Assembly: GCA_029253325.1 (NCBI GenBank) | Contig: JAQWZS010000068.1 | Coordinates: 1-5,014 of the forward strand | DNA length: 5,014 nt | Reading direction: 5' to 3' | Source: Bacteroidia bacterium | GTDB lineage: Bacteria > Bacteroidota > Bacteroidia > NS11-12g > UBA9320 | In this document: positions 1-5,014 of the stretch, in pieces | How the letters are laid out: each line of letters begins with the position of its first letter | How positions within the stretch are numbered: position 1 is the first letter of the stretch | Notes under the pieces: generated by a model | Told to the model about the DNA's origin: nothing | The model's input: only the letters and a program-made list of their open reading frames with translations | The model's database searches: none | Program-made: the position numbers and the translations under genes

Positions 1-113
1 TTGGCAGATATACTAACCGTAGTACCTGATGTTGTATAAAAATCTTGGGCTTTTAATGAATGCTGAAGTAATACAAAAAATATGGCTACAAGAGCAGATA
101 GTGTTCTGTGCAT
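1..113 (-). CDS. N-terminus of an exported protein of unknown function (partial, runs off the left edge)
   Basis: ATG at 113-111 opens a frame that stays open for 37 codons to the window edge. The product begins MHRTLSALVAIFFVLLQHSL. This is a standard signal peptide: a single Arg near the start, a hydrophobic core at about residues 6-17, then S-L-K-A before the predicted cleavage between Ala22 and Gln23. The mature protein would start QDFYTTSGTTVSISA. The A|QD junction matches that of the PorP-like protein in this window and is common in Bacteroidota exported proteins. The short Thr/Ser-rich beta-type start resembles the N-termini of large T9SS cargo proteins, but that is an impression and no domain is visible. 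There is no Shine-Dalgarno sequence, as usual for this phylum. It lies 345 bp downstream of the porP/sprF-like stop on the same strand, so it could be a separate transcript. Function cannot be assigned from 37 residues. Confidence 0.72.
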   Translation of the reverse strand, partial: MHRTLSALVAIFFVLLQHSLKAQDFYTTSGTTVSISA

Positions 114-131
114 GAGTAAGTTACTTGCGTT

Positions 132-139
132 CAAAATTA
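132..139 (-). promoter_or_regulatory. Candidate Bacteroidota -7 promoter box (TAATTTTG)
   Basis: On the minus strand TAATTTTG fits the Bacteroidota primary sigma factor consensus TAnnTTTG. It sits 18 bases ahead of the ATG at 113, which would give a short leader of about a dozen bases. The nearest upstream TTTG (156-153) is only 13 bases away, shorter than the roughly 19-base spacing normally seen to the -33 element. The match is therefore incomplete, and in AT-rich DNA such an octamer can occur by chance. Confidence 0.3.
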
Positions 140-291
140 AATAATATATCTGCAAAAACGAGAACCGAAGTTAAAAATAATACATTCGTTGTTCATGCTT
201 TTTGGTTGATAGCGTTTGTTCATTGATTAATTCCTAAATTCAATCCCATTATAAGTAATAATGATATGTAATGAATTTACTACCAAAAATT

Positions 292-301
292 ACCTTAAGG
301 T
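292..301. repeat. 10-bp perfect palindrome ACCTTAAGGT
   Basis: ACCTTAAGGT is exactly self-complementary and lies between the terminator-like hairpins and the candidate promoter of the gene at 113. It could be a dimeric regulator site or chance. It has no spacer and no second copy nearby, so no regulator can be proposed. Confidence 0.25.
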
Positions 302-304
302 TAT

Positions 305-329
305 AAAAACTCTTTGATAAAACACAAAG
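305..329 (-). terminator. Weak hairpin with U-run, possible terminator of the secretion operon
   Basis: In the minus-strand transcript CUUUG (329-325) can pair with CAAAG (316-312) across an 8-base loop, followed after AG by five U residues (309-305). The layout is that of an intrinsic terminator, but the stem has only five base pairs, three of them A-U, so it would be weak alone. It lies about 130 bases after the porP/sprF-like stop, just beyond a second hairpin at 354-333, and the two could act together. Confidence 0.27.
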
Positions 330-332
330 TTG

Positions 333-354
333 ACACCTGTAATTTCTTAGGTGT
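333..354 (-). other. Hairpin with GAAA tetraloop in the 3' region of the operon
   Basis: In the minus-strand transcript ACACC-UAA (354-347) pairs with UUA (342-340) and GGUGU (337-333), closed by a GAAA loop (346-343), with a 2-base CA bulge on the 3' arm. That gives eight base pairs and a GNRA-type tetraloop. There is no U-run directly after it, so it is not a classical terminator on its own. It may protect the 3' end of the mRNA or work with the U-run hairpin immediately downstream. Confidence 0.3.
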
Positions 355-377
355 ACTCTATAAATACACTTAAATTT

Positions 378-396
378 TGGGTTCGATGGGTTCGAT
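378..396. repeat. Tandem duplication of a 9-bp unit (GGGTTCGAT x2)
   Basis: GGGTTCGAT at 379-387 is repeated without a gap at 388-396, and the preceding T at 378 matches the end of the unit. It lies 63-80 bases downstream of the porP/sprF-like stop codon. The unit recalls a tRNA T-loop (GGTTCGA), but no tRNA arms surround it. It is most simply a small slippage duplication or a protein-binding direct repeat; nothing here decides between them. Confidence 0.4.
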
Positions 397-458
397 AAAC
401 TGATAAGGCGTACCAGCGATGACAGATAGTTGCTTGTTGGGTAGTGTTTTATAGAGAT

Positions 459-1526
459 CTAATAGGATACGCCACCAAAACTTGCAGGACATTGAATGTC
501 ATTTCTAGAACGCCGTGATCTCCTGCCACCAAACTGCCTACTTCCATCAATGTCAAAGCTGTAACTCAATGATATTTCGTGAGATCCATATGTTCCTCCA
601 ATAAGTTTGGACGTGGTAAAATCATAGCTGTAACCGATATTAGTTACATTATTATTAATTACTTCACTAGTATAACCAACTCCAAATATGAAACTATCAA
701 ATTCCTCTAGATTAAATTTGAATGTTCTGTTTCTTACTCCCACATTGAAATAGAAGGGTCGAAGAACTATTCGAGTTGAAAAATTAAATGTGGTCATCGA
801 AGCCTGATCTTCTATATTAAAATTTGGTGCAATACCTTTTCTTAATGTTTTATCCAAAAACCAAATATTACCGTGCACAATATATTTTAGAGGTACTGCT
901 CGAATATCACTACCAATAAAGTTAGCTGTAGGAAAAACAGACACATGTTTCATGGCTATGCCCAACGATCCATATACTTTTGCCTGATTTCTTCCTCTTC
1001 TCAAAGCTCCTTTAGCTGCTACACCCAAACTTAAATCCCCATACTTACGCTGAAATTCTTCAGGAAATGAAAAAGTCGTTGGATAAATCTTACCATAATA
1101 TTTATCAAACTGATCATCGAACTCAATACGTGTCCAATCGATACTTTTTTGTCCAAACCCTACGTTTATTCCACCACTGATTTTAAGATAACGTGAAATC
1201 TTAACTGGAAAAGCAATACAAGCTTCAAGTTTGTCTGTCTTTAAACGAGATTCTCCTTCGATGTTTGACATAACAAAAAAACCTAAGCCTACTGCATTTC
1301 TCAACTGATGTGTTGATGAAAAATTAAAAGCACGAAGAGCAGCTGGTATCCCAGGCCATTGCTCTCTATAGTTCAACCTATATTCATGTCCTCTTACTAT
1401 GCCTGGAGTGGCTGGATTGTAATAGAGCGGGTTATCCAATGTTGATGAAAATAATGGATCTTGGGCATAACCACTTATACTAAAAATGACTAAAACAAAT
1501 GTTATGACTAATTTTCTAATCTTCAT
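459..1526 (-). CDS. PorP/SprF-family type IX secretion outer-membrane protein
   Basis: The product is 355 residues, close to the usual 300-350 of the family. A signal peptide covers about residues 1-21 (Lys/Arg start, hydrophobic core LVITFVLVIFSI, cleavage at GYA|QDP). The family's N-terminal signature follows: PLYYNPA (33-39) and LNYREQWPG (51-59). The rest is alternating polar and aromatic strands with Gly turns, as expected for an outer-membrane beta-barrel, ending in strands such as HEISLSYSFDID (316-327). The tail is Arg-rich (RRSRRSR, 335-341), then carries CPASF (346-350) near the C-terminus; a short basic stretch and a CP motif at the end are familiar in this family. By analogy with SprF of Flavobacterium johnsoniae, it is expected to sit in the outer membrane and serve secretion or surface attachment of a type B C-terminal-domain cargo. 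The likely cargo is encoded directly upstream: the two genes overlap at TAATG. The start at 1526 is favoured by the overlap and the intact signal peptide; the stop is TAG at 461-459. Family assignment is firm, specific partner is inferred. Confidence 0.93.
   Translation of the reverse strand: MKIRKLVITFVLVIFSISGYAQDPLFSSTLDNPLYYNPATPGIVRGHEYRLNYREQWPGIPAALRAFNFSSTHQLRNAVGLGFFVMSNIEGESRLKTDKLEACIAFPVKISRYLKISGGINVGFGQKSIDWTRIEFDDQFDKYYGKIYPTTFSFPEEFQRKYGDLSLGVAAKGALRRGRNQAKVYGSLGIAMKHVSVFPTANFIGSDIRAVPLKYIVHGNIWFLDKTLRKGIAPNFNIEDQASMTTFNFSTRIVLRPFYFNVGVRNRTFKFNLEEFDSFIFGVGYTSEVINNNVTNIGYSYDFTTSKLIGGTYGSHEISLSYSFDIDGSRQFGGRRSRRSRNDIQCPASFGGVSY
1464..1526 (-). other. Signal peptide of the PorP/SprF-like protein
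   Basis: Residues 1-21 have two Lys and one Arg at the N-terminus, a hydrophobic core at about 6-17, and a small-residue SGYA site before Gln22-Asp23. This predicts Sec export to the periplasm before barrel insertion into the outer membrane. The presence of Ala at -1 and no Cys at +1 argues for signal peptidase I, not a lipoprotein. Confidence 0.85.
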
Positions 1527-1528
1527 TA
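1524..1528 (-). promoter_or_regulatory. TAATG stop/start overlap, likely translational coupling
   Basis: The TAA of the PKD-repeat gene (1528-1526) shares its last A with the ATG of the porP/sprF-like gene (1526-1524). No Shine-Dalgarno sequence precedes the ATG; the bases before it are A/T-rich (AATAAGATA). Re-initiation by the ribosome finishing the upstream gene is the simplest reading and would tie synthesis of the membrane partner to that of its cargo. Confidence 0.7.
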
Positions 1529-4500
1529 TCTTATTAAAGTTACTGTTCCATAACGCTTAACCGATCCATCGGGGTATACTTTCCCTGGCCAGATTCGACC
1601 ATTTAAAAACTTAGCCGTCACTTTCCAAACATAGGTGTCTTGGGGCATATCTTTACCTTCTGGATCTTTACCATCCCACCCTTCTGATGGTTCTGTTTTT
1701 GATAGCTTATCGGACTCCCATAATAAATTACCCCATGTGTCATAAATATAAATTTGATATTCAGCCAACCCTATCCCTCTTGGTTGGAACTTACGAACTT
1801 CTGGTTCTCCAAATTCAGGTGAAAATGCATTGGAAACAAACAAATTATAACTCTGTGAGATATCTATTGATTTTGAAATCGAATCCTTACATCCAAAATT
1901 ATTTGTTGCAACAAGTAAGGTGTTAAAAATTCCACTTTCTGGAAATTGATATACTGGATTTTCCTGGATACTAGACTCCCCATTTCCAAAATCCCATAAA
2001 TAGGAATCGGCTCCAGTACTTTTGTTGTTGAATATTGTCAGAACATTTTCTATGCTGTAATCAAAGTCTGCAATTGGATTTGGATATACATCAATTGTTG
2101 TCGACAGTTTAAACGTATCTGAACAGTTCGCATTTCCATATACAATCAACGAGGGCAAATATGAGCCGACTACGTCATAAGAATAGGTTAAATCTGATTG
2201 ATTGCTTGTGTCACCATTCCCAAAATCCCACTTACTAGACAAGTAATTAGTCGATAAATTCTCAAAATATACCTCCAATGGGACACAACCATTAAGTGGC
2301 GATATTCTGGCATCAGCTTTTGGTGGGTCAAATATTTTTATAATAGATACAGCCGTATCTAAACATCCAAATTGATTAGACACTATTAATGTATCATAAA
2401 AAGTGCCTGCAGATGTTAAAGTTAGAGCTGGATTTGTTTGTGTTGATCGACTACCATCTCCAAATATCCAATTATAATCTTGTGCACCTTTTGTGGTATT
2501 GGCATAATCTACATTAGTCGGATACTCGCATAAACTGTCAATGGATGGCACAAACCCAGCTTCCGGTTTAGGAAGGATATGAACATCCTTTGCTATAGTT
2601 GCAGGGCAATTATGCAATGTTGAATACCCTGTATACCTTACATTAAATGTCCCACTACTATTAAACTGATGAGAAACGTTTTTTTGATTACTTGAACCTC
2701 CATCTCCAAAGTCCCAGTATACATCAGAAACATTATTTGATGTACTAATAAATCGAATAGAATCAAATTGACAAATTGAGTCTTTGATAAAATCAAAGCT
2801 TACTATTGGTTCAGGATAAACTATTACCTGCTGTTCAAAGGTGTCATATGAGCAGCTATCGGATGCAAATAACTTAATTGTAAATGTTCCAACTTGAGTG
2901 AATGTATGTGACGGATTGTTTATATTACTTGTATTTCCATCTCCGAAATCCCATGCATAATCATCATAACCTTTGGATGTGTTGGTTAAATTGACTGTAA
3001 GCGGGAAGCATCCTTGCAATGTATCTGAGTCAAATGATGCTTCTACTGTTTTATATACTACAATTAACTTCTCTGCTGTATCTGCACCACAATTATTTTT
3101 TGCGATATATGTTATGGTGTAATCGGAAGGTAAAAAATCTGTTTTATATGAATGAGATAGTGGTTCGTCAATGGTGTTTTTAGTTGTTTTATAAATTGGT
3201 GAACCGTCTCCAAAATTCCATATCAAAGTATCCGGATCACCATAAGTTAGATTATTTGAAAATTGTAGATTCAGTGGACTACAACCAATATCACGATCCG
3301 TCTCAAATAGTGCTACTGGTGTAGGATGAACTAATATCGAATCAATAAATGTATCTATTTTACACTGATTTGATACAACTAACTTGACATAGTAAGTCGT
3401 ATCATGTTTACCTTGTTCGTATACTATTGTATTTGGAATTGGGCCTAAGCTTACATCTCCTTGGCCATAATCCCATTTGTACTCAGAATATTCGGCAGTC
3501 GAGTTATTTGTGAAATTGACTGTTAATGGAGCACACCCTTCATCAATACTTGGAATGAAAGACGCCTGTGGTGCACCTATCACTTGTATCGATTTGCTTA
3601 ACGAATCGTAACATCCAAAATCACTGGTTGCAATATGCCTTATGGTAAAGAATCCTATTGAATCGTAATATACTTTGGGAGTCTTTCTACTATCAGAATT
3701 TCCATTTCCAAAGGTCCAATCATATTTTGAGGCTCCTGTTGTTATGTTATTTATTAGAATGGAATCCTTTTCACAAACAATCGTATCGAATGAGAAACTC
3801 AATATTGGTATCGGATATGACAAAATGGATTTTGTAATTGAATCAATACAACCATGACCATTGGTTACAATTAATTTTACGTTATATGTCCCATCCTGAT
3901 TGTAGGTATGATTAGGGTTTTGTAGAGTATCACTGAATGTGTCACCAAAATCCCAGTTCCACTTAGATAGTGGTGATCCACCCGATAAAGATGAATCTGT
4001 AAAAATTGTATTCTTGTATTCACACACCTCGTTAGCCCCAAAATTTGCTAAAGGTTCTCCAAAGGCAGTAAAGGACTTAACCATGGTATCAGAACAGCCA
4101 GACCCTGCCGTTACTATTAGTCGTACAACATAACTAGAGTCTTGCGTATTGCTACTATTCCCAAACACATGATTTGGGTTAGTCTGAATACTTGTATCGC
4201 CATCACCAAAATCCCATTGTAAACTCAGACCTCCTGGTTTACTGGCGTTTAGTAAACTAACTTGCGTATCTCCACAACCCGTCGTATCTGACATACTAAA
4301 ATCAGCTAGAGGATCTTTTGTAGTTGTGAAGCTTCTGACCAAAGTATCTTCCTTACAACCATAACTACTACTAGTAATCAACCTTACAAAAGTCGTATCG
4401 TCATCTTTACTCATAGTATAGCTATTAAAGCTAACTCCTTGAAAACTACTCAATACCGTCGATGAGTCCGATCCAAATATCGTCCAGCTATATACATCGT

Positions 4501-4993
4501 TTGCACTAGCATGCTGTGTTAAATTGATTAGTGACGAATCCAATACTAATGGAGCACAGCCCGATGTTAAAGTCGGATTAAAATCTGATTTAGCATCTGG
4601 GTGAATCACTACTGTATCTACAAACGTATCTTTACACCCATGCTGACTCGTTGATATCAACTCTACTTCGTATAAACTATCTACCGTTCCTGTATTCGTA
4701 TACAATTTCTTAGGGTCTCGCTGAACAGAACCAAAGTCCCATAAAAAACTCATCGTACCTATACCCTCTGAATTATAAGGATCTGACAAGTTCGTGAAAG
4801 ACGCTGTATCTGGACTACAACTGTCTGGTAAACTATATCGATACTTCGCCAATGGCTTTGGATAAACCACCGTTTGCTGTGTGTCTCGGTCTATACAACC
4901 CTCTTTAGAAGTACTGGTTAATATGAATCGATAATTTATCGTTGCTTGTGTCGTGTTTAATGGCATCGATACTGTAGGCATATAACGTATCAT
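1526..4993 (-). CDS. Giant PKD-repeat surface protein with type B T9SS sorting domain (3' part; N-terminus missing)
   Basis: The frame encodes 1155 residues. Residues 1-51 are the end of a PKD-like repeat, followed by twelve complete repeats of about 71-94 residues (52-1048). Each has the PKD core W-x-F/Y-G, at residues 85, 170 (with one extra residue, WTIFG), 260, 347, 426, 507, 592, 681, 760, 842, 922 and 1000. Residues 1049-1155 form the gliding motility-associated C-terminal (CHU_C/type B) sorting domain, with VSNAFSP, YIYDTWGNLLWES, GWDGKD and the end GTVTLIR. Such proteins are exported by Sec, cross the outer membrane by the T9SS and act at the cell surface, often as adhesins. The frame has no signal peptide and opens inside a repeat, with a TGA directly before the ATG at 4993. 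That ATG is probably not the true start: another frame continues the repeat to the window edge. A frameshift (real or sequencing error) near 4985 is likely. It overlaps the porP/sprF-like gene by one base. The ligand is unknown. Confidence 0.9.
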   Translation of the reverse strand: MIRYMPTVSMPLNTTQATINYRFILTSTSKEGCIDRDTQQTVVYPKPLAKYRYSLPDSCSPDTASFTNLSDPYNSEGIGTMSFLWDFGSVQRDPKKLYTNTGTVDSLYEVELISTSQHGCKDTFVDTVVIHPDAKSDFNPTLTSGCAPLVLDSSLINLTQHASANDVYSWTIFGSDSSTVLSSFQGVSFNSYTMSKDDDTTFVRLITSSSYGCKEDTLVRSFTTTKDPLADFSMSDTTGCGDTQVSLLNASKPGGLSLQWDFGDGDTSIQTNPNHVFGNSSNTQDSSYVVRLIVTAGSGCSDTMVKSFTAFGEPLANFGANEVCEYKNTIFTDSSLSGGSPLSKWNWDFGDTFSDTLQNPNHTYNQDGTYNVKLIVTNGHGCIDSITKSILSYPIPILSFSFDTIVCEKDSILINNITTGASKYDWTFGNGNSDSRKTPKVYYDSIGFFTIRHIATSDFGCYDSLSKSIQVIGAPQASFIPSIDEGCAPLTVNFTNNSTAEYSEYKWDYGQGDVSLGPIPNTIVYEQGKHDTTYYVKLVVSNQCKIDTFIDSILVHPTPVALFETDRDIGCSPLNLQFSNNLTYGDPDTLIWNFGDGSPIYKTTKNTIDEPLSHSYKTDFLPSDYTITYIAKNNCGADTAEKLIVVYKTVEASFDSDTLQGCFPLTVNLTNTSKGYDDYAWDFGDGNTSNINNPSHTFTQVGTFTIKLFASDSCSYDTFEQQVIVYPEPIVSFDFIKDSICQFDSIRFISTSNNVSDVYWDFGDGGSSNQKNVSHQFNSSGTFNVRYTGYSTLHNCPATIAKDVHILPKPEAGFVPSIDSLCEYPTNVDYANTTKGAQDYNWIFGDGSRSTQTNPALTLTSAGTFYDTLIVSNQFGCLDTAVSIIKIFDPPKADARISPLNGCVPLEVYFENLSTNYLSSKWDFGNGDTSNQSDLTYSYDVVGSYLPSLIVYGNANCSDTFKLSTTIDVYPNPIADFDYSIENVLTIFNNKSTGADSYLWDFGNGESSIQENPVYQFPESGIFNTLLVATNNFGCKDSISKSIDISQSYNLFVSNAFSPEFGEPEVRKFQPRGIGLAEYQIYIYDTWGNLLWESDKLSKTEPSEGWDGKDPEGKDMPQDTYVWKVTAKFLNGRIWPGKVYPDGSVKRYGTVTLIR
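1529..1849 (-). other. Type B (CHU_C-like) T9SS C-terminal sorting domain
   Basis: Residues 1049-1155 of the large protein. Recognisable blocks are VSNAFSPEFG (1053-1062), EYQIYIYDTWGNLLWES (1078-1094), EGWDGKDPEGKDMPQDTYVWKV (around 1104-1125) and RYGTVTLIR (1147-1155). The block order matches the gliding motility-associated C-terminal domain. The NGDGxND motif after 'F(T/S)P' in typical members is replaced by EFGEPEVRKF, a divergent form that I recall from other PKD-repeat proteins ending in TLIR. In SprB-type cargo this region directs T9SS export and depends on a PorP/SprF-like partner, which is encoded next door. Confidence 0.85.
1850..4840 (-). repeat. Array of twelve PKD-like protein repeats
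   Basis: Repeats by residue: 52-138, 139-232, 233-318, 319-400, 401-479, 480-563, 564-654, 655-733, 734-814, 815-895, 896-977 and 978-1048. Most follow the pattern: A-x-F link, GC-x-PL near the first strand, W-D-F-G-D/N-G in the middle, a GTF/Y strand, then (F)GC-x-D-T/S and a V-x-P-x-P linker. Each complete repeat but the last has exactly two cysteines, in equivalent places. The copies differ widely in sequence, so this is an old amplification; no long exact DNA repeats were noticed. Boundaries are by eye and may be off by a few residues. Confidence 0.88.
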
Positions 4994-5012
4994 TCAAACT
5001 CACCCCTGAACT
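4979..5012 (-). pseudogene. Upstream continuation of the PKD-repeat gene in a shifted frame
   Basis: Reading from 5012 in the frame AGT TCA GGG gives SSGVSLNDTLY. This resembles the middle of repeat 139-232 (SSFQGVSFNSYTM), which has the same place relative to a later ...TS(S/T)S(Y/K)(E)GC block. Joining it to MPTVSMPLNTTQ of the main frame requires skipping one base, or restoring two, at about 4985-4981. Dropping one T of the TT at 4985-4984 gives SLNDTYMPTVSM. This frame stops soon downstream if followed without the shift. The main frame upstream of its ATG has TGA codons at 4996-4994 and 5002-5000. Only 11 residues support this call, and it lies at the sequence edge. Confidence 0.5.
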
Positions 5013-5014
5013 TG

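Larger units (their letters stand above)
114..458. other. Intergenic region between the porP/sprF-like gene and the partial exported-protein gene
   Basis: This AT-rich stretch of 345 bp contains no convincing gene on either strand. The longest minus-strand ATG frame noticed is 28 codons (223-137) with no recognisable product. It holds two weak hairpins about 105-155 bases after the porP/sprF-like stop, a 9-bp tandem duplication at 379-396, a 10-bp palindrome at 292-301, and a possible -7 promoter box at 139-132. It most likely contains the 3' end of the upstream operon and the promoter of the gene starting at 113. Confidence 0.6.

Noticed and set aside
137..223. 28-codon minus-strand frame (MNKRYQPKSM...) in the intergenic region
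   Set aside because: It is short, has no hydrophobic or structural pattern, and overlaps the likely promoter of the gene at 113. A chance frame is the simpler reading.
378..396. tRNA T-loop-like GGTTCGA, possible tRNA remnant or attachment site
   Set aside because: No pairing T-arm, anticodon or acceptor stem surrounds it, and no integrase or flanking repeat is visible.
1687..1926. Open frame of 79 codons on the plus strand
   Set aside because: It lies wholly antisense to the sorting domain and last PKD repeat of the large gene, whose protein is clearly recognisable. The product has no signal, motif or family likeness.
3675..3857. Open frame of 60 codons on the plus strand
   Set aside because: It is antisense to well-formed PKD repeats and looks like a by-product of their composition.
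3939..4133. Open frame of 64 codons on the plus strand
   Set aside because: It is antisense to PKD repeats with intact W-D-F-G motifs and has no recognisable product.
1850..4840. Repeat array as DNA-level tandem repeats or a CRISPR array
   Set aside because: The periodicity is in the protein only. The copies are strongly diverged, with no short identical units or regular spacers.
4991..4993. ATG at 4993 as the true start of the PKD-repeat protein
   Set aside because: The protein would begin inside a repeat without the signal peptide that a T9SS cargo needs, and matching coding continues upstream in another frame.
4993..5012. A separate upstream gene ending with an ATGA overlap (frame KFRGEFE, stop at 4994-4992 region)
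   Set aside because: The frame does end in TGA overlapping the ATG at 4993, but seven residues show no family likeness, while the alternative frame fits the PKD repeat pattern and explains the missing N-terminus.

Overview
The window looks like chromosome from a member of the Bacteroidota. It is AT-rich, no start codon has a Shine-Dalgarno sequence, and both signal peptides visible end in an Ala|Gln-Asp junction typical of the phylum. The main proteins belong to families tied to the type IX secretion system (T9SS), which is confined to this phylum and close relatives. Genus cannot be told from what is here. All genes lie on the minus strand, so transcription runs from high to low coordinates.

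Layout, in the direction of transcription. (1) 4993-1526: the 3' part of a very large secreted surface protein. It has twelve complete PKD-like beta-sandwich repeats, the end of a thirteenth, and a C-terminal 'gliding motility-associated' (type B) T9SS sorting domain. It has no signal peptide and begins in the middle of a repeat. A matching protein segment continues in another frame to the window edge (about 5012-4980), so the gene almost certainly extends beyond the window and carries an apparent frameshift near 4985. (2) 1526-459: a complete PorP/SprF-family outer-membrane beta-barrel gene whose ATG overlaps the upstream TAA by one base (TAATG). (3) 458-114: a 345-bp non-coding stretch with weak hairpins, a 9-bp tandem duplication, a 10-bp palindrome and one possible Bacteroidota-type -7 box. 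(4) 113-1: the first 37 codons of another exported protein, running off the left edge.

How they fit together: in Flavobacterium johnsoniae the huge adhesin SprB carries a type B C-terminal domain and needs the PorP-like protein SprF, encoded just downstream, for secretion. The large gene and porP/sprF-like gene here have the same order, with overlapping stop and start codons, and are best read as a dedicated cargo-plus-outer-membrane-partner pair. The core T9SS translocon genes are not in the window. The role of the partial gene at 113-1 is unknown. I see no RNA genes, mobile elements or CRISPR arrays.
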